A stretch of 64,000 nucleotides of DNA, taken from Podaxis mareebaensis. Taxonomy: Eukaryota; Basidiomycota; Agaricomycetes; Agaricales; Agaricaceae. The translations under genes were made by a program, and so were the position numbers. The notes beneath the pieces are model-generated. The model searched no databases. It was not told the DNA's origin and was given only the letters and a program-made list of their open reading frames with translations. Of the stretch, positions 1 to 11,301 are shown in pieces. The stretch's first letter is position 1; the number at the start of each line of letters is the position of its first letter. The stretch covers positions 62,001 to 126,000 of the forward strand of contig JAEUWP010000231.1 of the NCBI GenBank assembly GCA_018524725.1, given 5' to 3'.

Positions 1-1390
1 CTATTTCTCTGCGCTTAAGCTCTTTGGCTTTGCGCTCCCCCTGGGTTTCTTCGACTTTGGAAGATTGATTGTTTTTGACCCATTTCCTATGGGAGTGGGA
101 GGCGTGGAAGGAACGGCGGAGCGTACGAGGAAGTATCGAAGAACCTTGGTTTGAAGCCTGGCATGGGGTAGCCCGGAGAAACCAAGGCGTTGGAGGTCGT
201 GTGTTGAGGTGAAGGATCTCGACGGCGACCGAGCGAAAAGCAGAAAAGGTGCTCATTCCGAGTATCTGCATAAGGTCAATCATTCTGGATTCTGAAAACG
301 CGACTGCTGTACGCACCCTTGCACTTCAGCTCCGCGTCTCGAGTTGCCCCAGGACACCTGAATACAGTTGTCAATTGTAGTGTTGTTAGGTTCAGTGGAC
401 GCAAACAAATAACTTGGACAACTTCAATTTACTATATTTATTAACCACACCTGTTTAAGTGTTCCTCCGTTTAATGCCGTTCATCCATAGAAGGTGCCCC
501 TAAATGCTTTTCTGCTTTCTGGATCACTGCAGCGCTCTGTCCGGCGCTGAGCCCTGGCATAGTTTTCTGGGCTGGATCGCGCCTGTTATAGTCCTGAACG
601 TTTAAACCCTTTGTAGTGCTGTTCATCCTCGGCATTCCTAAAGCACCGCTGGCTAATATTCAGCTACAAATTACTCCAGAGTCGCCCTGATATTACCTGG
701 AATCCTTACTCCGCTGTGCTTCCCAACTGGGGTTGGTCAACACGCGTCACGCCGCTCACCACGAGCTTGGCTTAAGGGCGACCGGGTGGGCATGTAACCT
801 CCTTGCGTAAACGCAGAAGAAAAACAGGAGCTCACCGCATCTCGGACTGTCCAAACTCCCATACAAGTCCCATGCACGTCGATCGTTTGGTCCCTTCGGA
901 CTGGATTTTTAATTCACGGAGGACTTTGCATTGGATCGACAACCCAGATCTTCGGAACCAATCTTTCCTAATTACTGCAAACCTGACAGTTGCTTCCTCG
1001 CCTCGTAAAGATCCGCACCGAGTCGGGCAGCACGGTAAATAGCCATCTATCCTGTCCTTTTCATCTCGCACCAGCTCTGAAGGGGATAGACGTCCAGGCA
1101 TTACTCTTTGCATGCCACAAACAGGCCACTGCTTCATGTCTTCAATAAATGCTCTTGTATTTCCTGGGGGGCAGATATGTCCGAGATCGCAATCCACAGC
1201 CCAGCCAGATGATTCATTTCCCGGACTCAAAGCCGAAACCACCTACCTTTCAAATCTCAGGCCATGGCTTAAAGATCCGTGTCCTAACTACGCTGATCTA
1301 CGCCGCTATTGTTGTTGCCAAAGGACACATTCGGACTGGGCTCGCATCCTTATGACAGGGAAATATACTCGGAGCCGTCGCGCCTGCATT
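1..1390. repeat. Dispersed direct repeat, copy A (cut by window edge)
   Basis: This stretch matches 8524-9945 base for base over long runs, in the same orientation, with scattered substitutions and small indels. Shared blocks include the segment around 60-120, 520-560, 880-1060 and 1200-1380. Similarity fades just after 1380. Copy A lacks about 45 nt that copy B has near 9125-9170, and has a one-base deletion near 570, so the exon-like reading frame present in B is broken here. A minus-strand frame at 832-1169 stays open in both copies, but most differences there change the residue, so selection for protein is not evident. No transposase, reverse transcriptase or terminal repeat is visible. 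It could be a non-autonomous element or a segmental duplication; the left end lies outside the window. Confidence 0.85.
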
Positions 1391-2058
1391 TGCAAATACA
1401 CAAAACGCCAATCGCGCGCATGTATGACGCAATGCTCTTTCGTTTCAAACGTCCCTGGTCCAATAGGCATTCGCCAATAGAAGGGTCGATGAACGACATG
1501 GTCATTTGGTCACTTGCGCCTAGGAGCATAGATAGCAGTGTGTCATATAGACATGGATTGACACATGAAAAGCGCACGAAGCGACAAGAGATTTCACTAT
1601 CCATCAACAATTTACCCAACACGTACATGCAGAGTGCATCTTTTGTCCTTTGCGCGACGATTTGCCTAAGATCCCGCGGTAACGCGTTGTCTTGGCGCGT
1701 CTCCGAGATTTGTCTGTGCCTGTCACTTTCCTCCCGTTCCCTCCGTTCTCCTTATGTCAAACTCTTATTTTTTGTGTCCTATTTGTAACCAACCCCTAGC
1801 GTTTGTCTTATCTTGCTATCGACCCACCTTGGACGTGAAATCTCTCTTGTCGTGGAGAAATGCCGTGGTCTGGAGATGTCTGTTTTTTCCTGTATCCGAC
1901 CATACCGGTAATGTGATACACCGCGAACGTTCCTCCTTTGAATCTCTTCATTCCTGAAAGCTTATGGTCTGGGGTGAGTCAACTTCACACCTCCCCTTCT
2001 GTACCTCTTATGTTCTGTGTCGTAGGCTGACATAACAATTATGAAAGCTACTCGGAAC

Positions 2059-2455
2059 TCAGAAGTGTATGGCACCTAAGGGAAAGAGGAGCGTGTTAGG
2101 TTAGCTGACAGACAGGTCGGGCCATACGAACAATGCTTCGCTCAAGCAAACTCTCAAGAGCTGCACAAAGACTAGTCCTCGTGTCCAAAAACAACATATG
2201 CCCGATACGAAGAATTTCCATTTCTGCGTCAAGAACGTCCTTGCTGAAAAGGGGCAATCCTTTGTAGGCGCCTTCCAAGGTACCACGCCTTGGTTTCCTG
2301 TTTAAGTTATGCGCTTCTTCCTCGCTTGGATTGGTATGGCTCTTTAGGGCTCTTCGTACCTGGACAAGAAAAGCCTGCGGCCCTGACGGCACGATTTGCA
2401 GGTTCCCATTCCGACATATTGACTTCCAATAACGCTGAGAACAACGCCGAGCCAT
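2059..2455 (-). CDS. Possible 3' part of an unrecognised gene
   Basis: A minus-strand frame is open from an ATG at 2455 to about 2124. It can be joined through a well-formed 52-nt intron (donor GTATGG, branch-like CTAAC, acceptor TTAG at 2076) to a short last exon ending at a stop at 2059. The predicted C-terminal part has a leucine-rich amphipathic helix (ESLLERSIVR). I do not recognise the family. The two other minus frames are also open over part of this stretch, and the plus-strand open frame that runs into the gene at 2671 overlaps it, so this may be chance. Confidence 0.2.
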
Positions 2456-2670
2456 GGGGTATAAGAAGAGAGTGCAATGTTCCCCAATGCCCCACCAGCC
2501 TTCGTGGTCTTTCTTATTTCACGGCATCCCCTAGGCCCTCCACCGCCAACTCCCTCTCCCACACCATAGACTCCCTATCTAAGATCTTTTCACCCGGGGC
2601 TCTTCTCAACCTCATACCCTCTCATATCACATCTCCGTCGCATTCTTCCCCTCGCGAACACGAGATTAAA

Positions 2671-3072
2671 ATGCTGAACAACGGCGCCGTTGCTGTCGCC
2701 ATCGTCAGGCGCCAAGTCATGGTTGTCCAAGGTACGGCCTTGCCCCATCGGATCTTTTCTATCTTTACTCACTTTTCTTCCGTTTGACCATTAGCCGCCC
2801 GCACTCACACCAAACGCGACAAATACCTCGACGTCCAAACCTATTCGCCCTTCGGCGAACGCATCTTCCTTGCATCCGAAGTCCCCAGCGCATGCATCGC
2901 TGCCTCGGACATCTTGAGCGTCTTCGACGCCTCGACGCCTACTTCCGATCCGGAAGATATGCCTGGGATGCTCGAACTCCCACCTCAGGCATTCTCGGAG
3001 TACTTGGCGTACTCTGAGCGCCAGCAGAAGCGGTATGAGGACATGTGGTGTGCTTGGACTGCTAAGCACTGA
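2671..3072 (+). CDS. Small hypothetical protein, 112 aa, two exons
   Basis: Exons 2671-2731 and 2795-3072 join in frame across a 63-nt intron (donor GTACGG, acceptor ATTAG) to give 112 residues. The product begins MLNNGAVAVAIVRRQ, then a polar central part with a YLDVQTYSPFGERIF stretch, an acidic Pro/Asp/Glu-rich segment, and ends EDMWCAWTAKH. The start at 2671 is preceded by AAA, a good fungal context. The same frame is open back to 2290, so a longer form of 239 residues is possible. No signal peptide or known domain is apparent and I do not recognise the family. The clean splice junction and normal codon use are the reasons for calling it a gene. Confidence 0.55.
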
Positions 3073-3759
3073 AAGTGCTACTATCCGCGTGTCTCTGGTT
3101 GTCTGGCATCACGGTTGCGTAGCCGGTCTGTGGTGTTGCGTTCCTTGTCCCCTCCAGGGGTCAAGGCAAGGGTATTCTTGACGGATGCCCTTTGTTATAC
3201 TCTCGGATGCGTTGTTCGATTTTCACGAACATCGCCATTGTGTATATCCCCTGCTCTCCTGTTCGCCCCTCCACTTCTCACATTGTAGCGATAGTTTCCG
3301 AGGATCCTCAGTACTCCCAGCTGTATTTTTAGTATCTGTCCCATGTGTATCCGTACTTGCTATTACATATATCGTAAAAACCATGCTGATCTCCTCACTG
3401 ATATATAATATTATGCCTTGTCCCCACAGCATTCGTGTTCCGACTTCAGTGAAAATTCTAGCATTTCTTTAACCTTGCATGACAACCCAGAGGGCATATG
3501 CGGATGTATAGCATACAACATTACGATATAACAAGCTGTACACTAGGTAAGAAGGAAAGGGGCGGCAGTGAGAGTGAGAGAATGGACCAAGATAGAGTAC
3601 AAGATCAAGCTTAAATACCCAGAAAACAAATAACGGAAAGACAAACACACAGGAATAAAAATCAGGATAACATTGCCAACTGGCATCCATGATACGGGTT
3701 GAATCAACAAAACCAGCGGGAGTGAAGGAGATATAGACATGCGTTTAAGTCGGTGATCA
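3073..3759. other. Intergenic, no feature recognised
   Basis: This 687-bp gap lies between the 3' ends of two convergent genes, the small gene and BRN1. It contains AT-rich stretches near 3360-3420 that could serve 3' end formation. Open frames are short and show no family resemblance. Confidence 0.6.
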
Positions 3760-6666
3760 TCATGCTGCTGGTGTGGCCGTAGGGTCTCGGAAGATCTACA
3801 CGATACCGTGAATGACGAAGTCAGTCGGGTCCCGAGGCGAATCAATGGTGAGGACGCAAGGAAGACGAACCTTGATATCCCAGATATCTCCAACCTTCTG
3901 CTCCACAATTTCCTCGTCTTCCACAACTAACCCATCTTCCTCTTTCACTGATGACTCGAGTTTCAACCCCTGTTCATTGGCCAAATGCAATAAACAGATG
4001 AAACAGAAACTCGTGCTGATCTCCTCCATCTTATCCTTCGGGTACGTCCTTTGCAATCCAGTGATGACTTGGCTGAATTGACGCGCTTCTGAAGGATCGG
4101 TGGGTGGTTTATCGGAATCGACGTCCTACATGCAGATTTAGCCTTTAGCGAGTATTTGAGAATGATAGTCAACGCACCATCTCATCCTCGTCCTTTTCCT
4201 TACCCTCACCCTCCTTACGAGGTACAACTATGTCCAAACCTTTCCAAATGTTATCCTTCAACTTTCGCACATCCACCCTCTTGGCCCTCTTAGCATAATT
4301 GACTGTCTCCGGACGAACGCGTCTCGTCTGGTTTTGTGTCTGGGCCAGGAGGTCCTGCTCCCCGGCGTCCACTTCTTGTGGTAGGCCATCACCGTCATCG
4401 TCAAAGCCAGGCCCGTCGAATCCGGGTCCATCATCGTAATCGTCTTGGAAGAATTGGGTATTGAAAGGGATATTGGCGTTTCCGTCTGCATATATATCCG
4501 TGAGCTGGGAGTTTGATATAGGTAGATCAAGTACGAAACGAACCTTCATCAGCGTCTTCGTCAGCCCTACGACCATTTGCTTGGTCTGCAGCGGCTTGAG
4601 CCCAGAAGTTGACATCAACTTCCCCATCGCCGTCTTCATTGATCTTGACCCTCCGTCCGCGCATTCTAAGCTATAAAAAGATGGTCAGGTTTCGCCATGA
4701 TCCCACTGGGAGAGAGGAGGTTACTAACTTCAAACTTGGGCTTCAAGAACAGCCTAACGAGCTGCCGACTAGAGAAGTGCATATCATCGGGTAATCGATG
4801 ATCGTTCTTCTTCTCGTTCATCTTCTTCTTGCTCTTCTTCGCGGTGGCGCCCGTACCCGGTAAATTGATACTTTGACCTTTCCCAACGGGGGCAAAGAGC
4901 TCCTTGGAGAGCTCTTTAAGATCTTTCTCAAGCGGTTTGAAGAAGTCGATTGTGAAGGCTTCTTTCCTTTCTTTCTTATTTTTGGGTTTTGCAACGTTGG
5001 CGTCGCCTTCGGCTGTACGGCGGGTGTTAGTCGTCGTGAGGAAGAACAAGTGGAAAAACGGGAAGACGTACATTTCCGAATGACCCTGCGCAACTTCCAA
5101 TGTTCCGGCCCAGCCCAATTCTTCATGAAGTTCTTGTCGAAGTAGTCAAGAGCTCCATTCTCATCCGGTGCCATAGCCATGACCAGATCCCTTTCATTAG
5201 GCACCTTGCGCGGGTCGAAAGGCACATATGGACCCGTAGCGACACCCTCACCCTCACCGCCAGGACCAAGGGAGTCGCTGCCTCCCATGTAGTCATCTCC
5301 ACCCATCCCACCGCCGTAGTCATCGTTGACGGCGTCGGGTCCGCTAAAGAAGTCTTCTACGGGCCCACCATTATCGCCAAAGTTGTCACCGCCCATGTCG
5401 AATGTGGGGCCTCCAGTATCGTCGTCATCGTCGTCGTCATCATCGTCTTCGACGGTGTTGAGGAAGGGTGTATTGAGGAAAGAGAAGGAACTTTTGGCGA
5501 ATTCGAAACCTGCGAGGGAAGGAGCGATCTCTTTGTCCTCGACGACGGCCAGGTCCGGCAGAAACTGGCCTGTTTTGATAACTTGGTGAATGTTACTTTC
5601 AGGATCAACGAAGAATGAACTGACTGCGTAGGTGGCTCAGGTCTACCTCGGAGACAGGGTCCTCTACTTTTTCCTCCTCATCATCCATCTTTTGCTTTGA
5701 GTCGCTAGCATCGAAGATGATTCTGAGAGCATCGCTGCCCATACCTACACCAAGGTGGTTCATGAGCAAGCCCTGGGCCCCTCCCTCATCGAAGTCAGCA
5801 CATGTCTTCTTGAATAGAGGGTCGACGCTGAACTCGAGGTCCAATTTTTTGCTACGAAGTTGGGCGGGGTCTTTCGCGAGAGTTGCAGCTGGTCGGTGTG
5901 CTTTTTTTCTCTTGGCTTGGGTCGGATCGGCGTCCGGGTTATCAGAGTTCTCGTCGTCCTCGTCACCGTCGCGCCTTTCGGTGGCGAGATTGCTGAGGAG
6001 TTTTCCCGTTTCGGTTCCAACACTGTCGACACGACTCGTCCAAATTTTGACACAACCGTCAAGCGTACATGACGCGCGTTGGAAATTGATAGAGTTGTCA
6101 TTGCTGTTTCTGAGAAGGGACATGTCATGAAAATAGTCGATCAAGGCGAAATTCCATGAATTTGTGGCATTGATTTTCTGTTGGAAACAGATGAGATTCA
6201 GATTCGAGCGGAACATGGGGGGAAACATTACATTATCTGTCGCCATTTTCATCCATTCCTCAAAGTTAGAGCTCATAACATCGAGGGGAATGTTCATCTC
6301 TGCAGGTGGTGCGACGGTGTTGATCTGTTGTTTCTGTCTGCTTGTCCGCGACGGTTCAGCATTCTCTTGATCGCCGGCATTCTCCCCAGATGGTCCACCC
6401 ATTGCCAAATCGTCAATCCCAGCCAGCTTCGTACTCTTCCGCCTCCTTCTCTTTTCCGCCGCGTCATCATTGAGATTGACAGACTTGAGCGGAATGCGAG
6501 ACGGATCTGAATTCGCGAAGCTTCCATCGGCGTCCGGGTACACCTCGCTGAGTCGTTTCTTGTGGATGGATTTCTGTGGTCGCGGTGTTTCTGGTTCTGA
6601 GTCGTGGTCTGTGTCCCCATCGTAGGGAGGCTCGTCCTGGATACGGGCTCGACGGGCAGGCGCCAT
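3760..6666 (-). CDS. BRN1: Condensin subunit 2 (kleisin, Barren/CAP-H family)
   Basis: The product is the kleisin subunit of condensin, which bridges the SMC2-SMC4 heads and recruits the HEAT-repeat subunits for mitotic chromosome compaction in the nucleus. Seven exons (6666-5625, 5581-5072, 5012-4729, 4670-4544, 4485-4178, 4125-3871, 3795-3760) join to 853 residues. The N-terminal half carries the family signature: NLNLICFQQKINATNSWNF, then ASCTLDGCVKIWTSRVDSV. The middle has acidic runs and a DYFDKNFMKNWAGPEHWK segment. The C-terminal part has LPDDMHFSSRQLVRLFLKP, VNYAKRAKRVDVRKLKDNIW and FCFICLLHLANEQGL, the winged-helix region that contacts the SMC4 head. Length is somewhat above the usual 700-800 because of low-complexity acidic and basic inserts. 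The ATG at 6666 is the first in frame and gives a basic N-terminus (MAPARRARIQ). The call is secure; exact small introns are inferred. Confidence 0.95.
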
Positions 6667-6849
6667 TGAACTTGGTCCTCAACAAAGGTATGTCAAGGCA
6701 CGTGATCGCGATCTTGCGACGCATACACACCCGACGGGGAAATTCAACCCTAAAAGGCTCCTTGATCCTAAACCGCACCACGTGCGCGGTTAAAACCTAG
6801 GGTTAGGTCTTGAAGCGAGCCCCTCAAGGGGTTAGGGGGTTAGACTCGC

Positions 6850-8110
6850 TTCCCTATACTTACGAGAAAATGAGGACAAGGCATATCTGAAAGCACGAGG
6901 CCTCCACCCCAAAAACTCAGACTTGTACGCACGCTTCATAAACTCCCCCAACGCAGAGGGAAACAAAACGCCCCAGCCGAACCTCCAGAACAAACGAGCT
7001 CAGCCCAAGAAACTCGGAAGAAATTCAGAGGGCCAAAACACCAAGACTAGAGGCCGAGAAAGTCAGGTACAATCCCATGGACCAAGACGGCGACGGAAGC
7101 GCTCCTGGAGTAGGGGCATCCATCCACGCGCCTCACTCCCAGCTCATCAAAGGCCATTCCCCCCAGCTGAAGGGAGAACGCACGAAAACCCTAAGGCCGG
7201 CACTTTGCTCGACTCCGCCCCCCGTAGGCCCATCCGTAACCACAAGATTACCACGTCCAAAGGGCTAACCTACGCGTCCCCCCCTATCGAAGACTCCCCA
7301 CCCCCCAAATCGTCAAACCGGTTACGCAAGGTCTTGCCCCGAGCATTCTCAAATGCGTCGAAAACCTTCAAGACCCGTACGCCGTCCGAGTCAGGCCATG
7401 GACAATGCGATATACGGATGATCTCCGGAACGCCGGTCAACGCATCATCGAGACCCTCGAGAAATTCTTCGAACGAGAGGCCCCTTTCGACCTAATCCAA
7501 CCCGCAACCCAGAACGAGAAGAACGCCGAGCACGATGGTAACCCCTGGCACTTCCTCGTTACGGGCCTAACCAGAGAAGAGCCCAACCTCGCCACGAAGA
7601 CCAAGGACATAGCCTTACAAACCGCCACCCTCCTCATCGTCTCCGTAGTCCAACCTATCCTTACTTATGTCATGACCCTGAAAGGTATCACTTTCGATAC
7701 GAAACTACAAGATAATGGGACAGACCCTGTTAAGCCAGCAATCATCGGAACCCTTGAGGAAAATAAGACAAGCTCGGAACCCATCTCGCGGAGAGCATCG
7801 ATGATCCCCTCCCCGCTGAGTCCCAACCGACCCGTTTCATTAACAACATCTCCGCTAAACTGGTTCGCATCGAAGATGCAAAAGATACCAAGCACTGCTG
7901 GTCATCGCCTCTGACGCCACTCCTTCACCAACATAACCGCTCACAGCAAGATTATGTCTCATCTCATGGACTTCACCTACCCAACTCTCAAATCCGGCAT
8001 TGGGACCCCCGCCCGCGGCATCGAGAGTTTCGGGTGCAAGAGGCAACACATCCATGAGGCCCACGAATATTCGCTTGCGCCGCACCTAGGTTTTTTAGAT
8101 CTAAGTATCC
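6850..8110 (+). mobile_element. Degenerate LINE-like retroelement, ORF1-like fragment
   Basis: The plus strand carries a Pro/Lys/Arg-rich open frame (6923-7495) overlapping a second frame (7405-7914). The second frame has the segment GNPWHFLVTGLTREE followed about 35 residues later by PILTYVMTLKGITFD. This spacing resembles the N-terminal part of ORF1 of Tad-clade LINEs in mushrooms, as I know the family. No reverse transcriptase, endonuclease or zinc-knuckle follows, the frames are broken, and the sequence runs out before repeat copy B. I infer an old truncated insertion. The alternative is an unknown Pro-rich host gene; the frame changes argue against that. Confidence 0.4.
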
Positions 8111-8454
8111 TTTGCCACCTCCACAGTAGTCACTGTCTACCTACGAGTAAATACATGTTGTGCCCACCTTTGCCAAATAACGCTCCCTCCCTCCGTGAGT
8201 CAGACCAAGCCCTCATAAGGCCAAAATATACCTACACCAGACCTGTAGGGTAATTTGGGGTAAGGGAAAACCTCAAAACGAGAAGAAATAAGTTTCGACA
8301 TCCTCTAGCCAGTACTGACATGTAACGGAGGATATCGACTCGCTATCCTAAGTAATACTTTTTATCAATTTCCAGCCGTTTTCTATATTCCTTTATCTTA
8401 TCATGATTACTCCGGAGCCTGGGGGGTACACCATGTTCCATTTGCTCCCATATT

Positions 8455-8558
8455 TCATAAGGGGCTGAGACCTTCTGGTGAGTTGACCTGGACCTTGTTG
8501 TAAGGAATGTCGTCGTCTCGAAGACCTATTTCTTTGCGCTCCTCTGGGGTTTCTTCGA
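8455..8558 (-). pseudogene. Exon-like fragment inside repeat copy B (unknown gene)
   Basis: Read on the minus strand after an acceptor-like CCCATAG, this stretch encodes VEETPEERKEIGLRDDDIP and continues for 15 more residues to a TGA. The charged, ordered composition looks like the last exon of a real protein. Copy A shows the start of the same frame with an insertion. I cannot name the parent gene. It may be a captured gene fragment carried by the repeat. Confidence 0.35.
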
Positions 8559-8974
8559 CTATGGGAGATCGATTATTTTGACCCATTCTCTATGGGAGTG
8601 GAAAGCGTGGAAGGAACGGCAGAGCGTACGAGGAGGTATGAAAGAACCTTGGCTTGAAACCTGACATGGAGCAGACCGGAGAAGTCAAGGCGTTGGAGGT
8701 CGTGTGTTGAGGCGGAGGATCTCGACGGCGACTGAGCGGAGAGCAGAAAAGGTACTCATTCTGAGTATCTGCATAAGGCCAATCATTCTAGATTCTGAAA
8801 ACGCGACTACTGTATCCATCTCTGCACTTCAGCTCCGCGTCTTGAGTTGCCCCAGGACACCCGAATACAGTTGTCAATTGTAGCGTTGTTAGGTTCAGTG
8901 GACGTAAACAATATCTTGGGCAACTTCGATTTACCATATTTATTAACCACGAAGTTCACACCTGTTTAAGCTTT

Positions 8975-9193
8975 TTAATGCCGTTCATGCATAGAAGGCG
9001 CCCCAAAATGCTTTTCTGCCTTCTGGATCACTGCAGCGCTCTGTCCGGCGCTGAGCCCTGACATAGCTTTCTGAGCTTGAACCGCGCCTGTTATGGTTTT
9101 GAACGTTTGAACGTTTGAACCCTCGGGCGTGGGCTTGGAACTCATTCTTGGCAAAATCTTGTAACGCTGTTCATCCTCGGCAGTTCTGAAGCA
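8975..9193 (-). pseudogene. 72-codon exon-like fragment inside repeat copy B
   Basis: After an acceptor-like CTAGCAG, the minus strand encodes 72 residues ending in TAA. It begins CFRTAEDEQRYKILPRMSS, and its C-terminal part contains MSGLSAGQSAAVIQKAEKHF. The alanine/glutamine-rich helix suggests genuine coding origin. Copy A keeps the same C-terminal motif (SAGQSAAVIQKAEKH) but has a 45-nt deletion and a one-base deletion upstream, so there the frame is destroyed. I do not recognise the parent family. Confidence 0.4.
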
Positions 9194-9945
9194 CTGCTAG
9201 CCACTATTCAGCGCGCAAATTACTCTAGAATTGCCCTGATATTGCCTAGGTTTCTTACTTCGCTGTGTTTCTCAACTCGGGTTGATCACCCGTCACGCCG
9301 CTCACTACGAATTCGGCGCAAGGGCGACCGGATGAACATCAAACCTCCTTGCATAAACACAGGGGGGAAACAGGGACCAACTGCATTTCAGACTGTCCAA
9401 GCTCCCACTCAAGTCCCATGCACGTCAACCGTTTGGTCCCTTCGGACCGGACTTTTAATTCATGGAGGACTTTGCATTGGATCGACAACCCAGATCTTCG
9501 GAACCCATCTTTCCTAATCACTGCAAACCCGACAGTTGCTTTCTCGCCTCGTAAACATCTGCACCGAGTCGGGCAGCACGGTAAATAGCCATCTATCCTG
9601 TGCTTTTCATCTCGCACTAGCTCTGAAGGGGATAGACGTCCAGGCATTATTTTCGGCGTGCCACAAACAGGCCACTGCTTCATGTTTTCAATAAATGCTC
9701 TTGTATTTCCTGGGGGCAGATATGTCCGAGATCGCAATCCACAGCCCAGCTAGATGATTCATTTCCCAGACTCAAAACCGAAACCACCCACCCTTCAAAT
9801 CTCAGACTATGGACTTAAAGTTAAGGTCTGTGTTCTAACTACGCTGATCTGCGCCGCTATTGTTGTTGCCACAAGGGCACATCTGGACTGGGTTCGCATC
9901 CTTATGGCGGGGAAATATACCCGGAGCAGTGGCGGCTGCACACTG

Positions 9946-11301
9946 AACAACCTACTCAACTGCACAAAGCACGTTTTCGAATCCGGGTGGTAGAGCCGGA
10001 ATAGAGCCTAACATGATAGCACCCAGTACCACACATGTTTCGAGCCAAACTCTGGACGTCCGTATGGGGAATTCCACGGCGATCATCAATAAGCCACTGT
10101 GTCTGAGTGACTTGCTGTGACGGCGTTCCGGCAACGACCCCGGGCAATTTCATTGTCGAACGGAAGGCGAAAATTATATGAACTGGAGGCCAAGACTTGC
10201 AGGCTCACCTCTCCCCCGCGATGAACCGTACTCCCAATGATACTCTCTCGCAACAGGGCATGATCCGCAGTCCTCAGGGGTCAAAACGACGCTGATGTGG
10301 TTTTATAGTTGACATATCGCGCACATTCTTTGCACAACGTAAGATATTATACGTTTCATCCCAAGGAGCCGTGCAACATGCCAGGGCACCTGCCGTGTTC
10401 CGATAAAACCCAGCGGAACCAGACCAACGGTTGTAGTGCCTTCAGATTACGCCTGATATGTATGGTGTCAACAAATGAGCCCGGAGTTTGTCCGTACAAT
10501 GATGTGGGATAGAGTTTACAGTTGAATGATAGAGACTGAGAGAATTACTCGCCAATAGCATTAAGTGGGGTGCACAGTAAGTGGGAAGGAGAACGGTGCG
10601 ATAATGGGCTTCAATGATGTTAGAAGCAGTGAGGGAGGCTGTCCTTTTGTTGAAGGGCATTAGGTCTTCTCTGGTGATCGGTCGATAGTTTGCATATCCA
10701 TACACAAACCCCCACCGTCTGGTATCGGGAAGAATGCCACCGCTTCCACGAGGATACCGGGAAAATTCCCTGACGACTGCAGGCTCCTTGAGGTATTGCG
10801 GGGGGCGATGTAACAAGGAACGAGGTCCCTTGAATAAGGGAGGACGGCGAAAACCACCCAACACCATGGCCAATCGTGGAACGTTAACCCGATGTCGGTG
10901 TGGCGCGTCAAGGCCGCATTCTACAAACCGGAATGTCTACAAGTCTATACGGCATAGCACATCGAAACCCAAAGGATAAACAGAATTATTTGAAATGGTG
11001 GTCGTTATTTTGTGTGTGGGGAGGGGTGATTAAGTGATGTATTAGGATAGACTGAGACGGACGACTCTCCAGGTCCCGGATCGGGCAACTGTACAGAACC
11101 TGTAACAAGTGGGTCACTGGTAGGTGTGGGAACGGTAGTCGTACGGCTGCCACAGCTTGAAGAGTACGAGGAAGGGTCGGGCTTTCTAAGTAGGAGCTTC
11201 GCGGGAACTGAACTCGAAAGACAGCGATACAAGGCTGTGAACATGAGGCAAACTCGCGCTGTCGAAAGACTGGAGGGTGAGCATCGCTGCCGGAAGTCCG
11301 G
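9946..11301. other. No gene recognised
   Basis: This 1.36-kb interval lies between repeat copy B and the 3' end of FLX1. The longest frame (minus, 10442-10873, 143 codons) has no signature I can place and no clear splice partners. I see no RNA gene or terminal repeat. Confidence 0.5.

Larger units (their letters stand above)
8455..9945. repeat. Dispersed direct repeat, copy B (more intact)
   Basis: This is the second copy of the element at the left edge of the window; firm alignment runs from 8524 to about 9935, and the left end cannot be set because copy A is cut off. Copy B keeps two exon-like minus-strand frames described separately (8455-8558 and 8975-9193). It also contains the minus-strand frame 9339-9708, which is preceded by a splice-acceptor-like pyrimidine tract and CAG. 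No inverted terminal repeats or target-site duplications could be identified by eye. Confidence 0.85.

Noticed and set aside
832..1242. A 136-codon minus-strand frame in repeat copy A, with a matching frame in copy B
   Set aside because: Although open in both copies, most differences change the residue and the plus strand is also open over the same stretch, so it is not a supported coding gene.
5100..5618. A 172-codon plus-strand frame rich in Val/Ile/Ser
   Set aside because: It is the complement of the acidic Asp/Gly-rich exons of BRN1 on the minus strand and has no independent motif.
6780..6850. TTAGGG-like repeats, possible interstitial telomere sequence
   Set aside because: Only two or three imperfect copies (CTAGGGTTAGG, GGGGTTAGGGGG) occur, far too few for a telomeric tract.
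9970..9990. TTCGAATCC, resembling a tRNA T-arm
   Set aside because: No acceptor stem, D-arm or anticodon arm can be formed around it; similar isolated hits elsewhere also failed.
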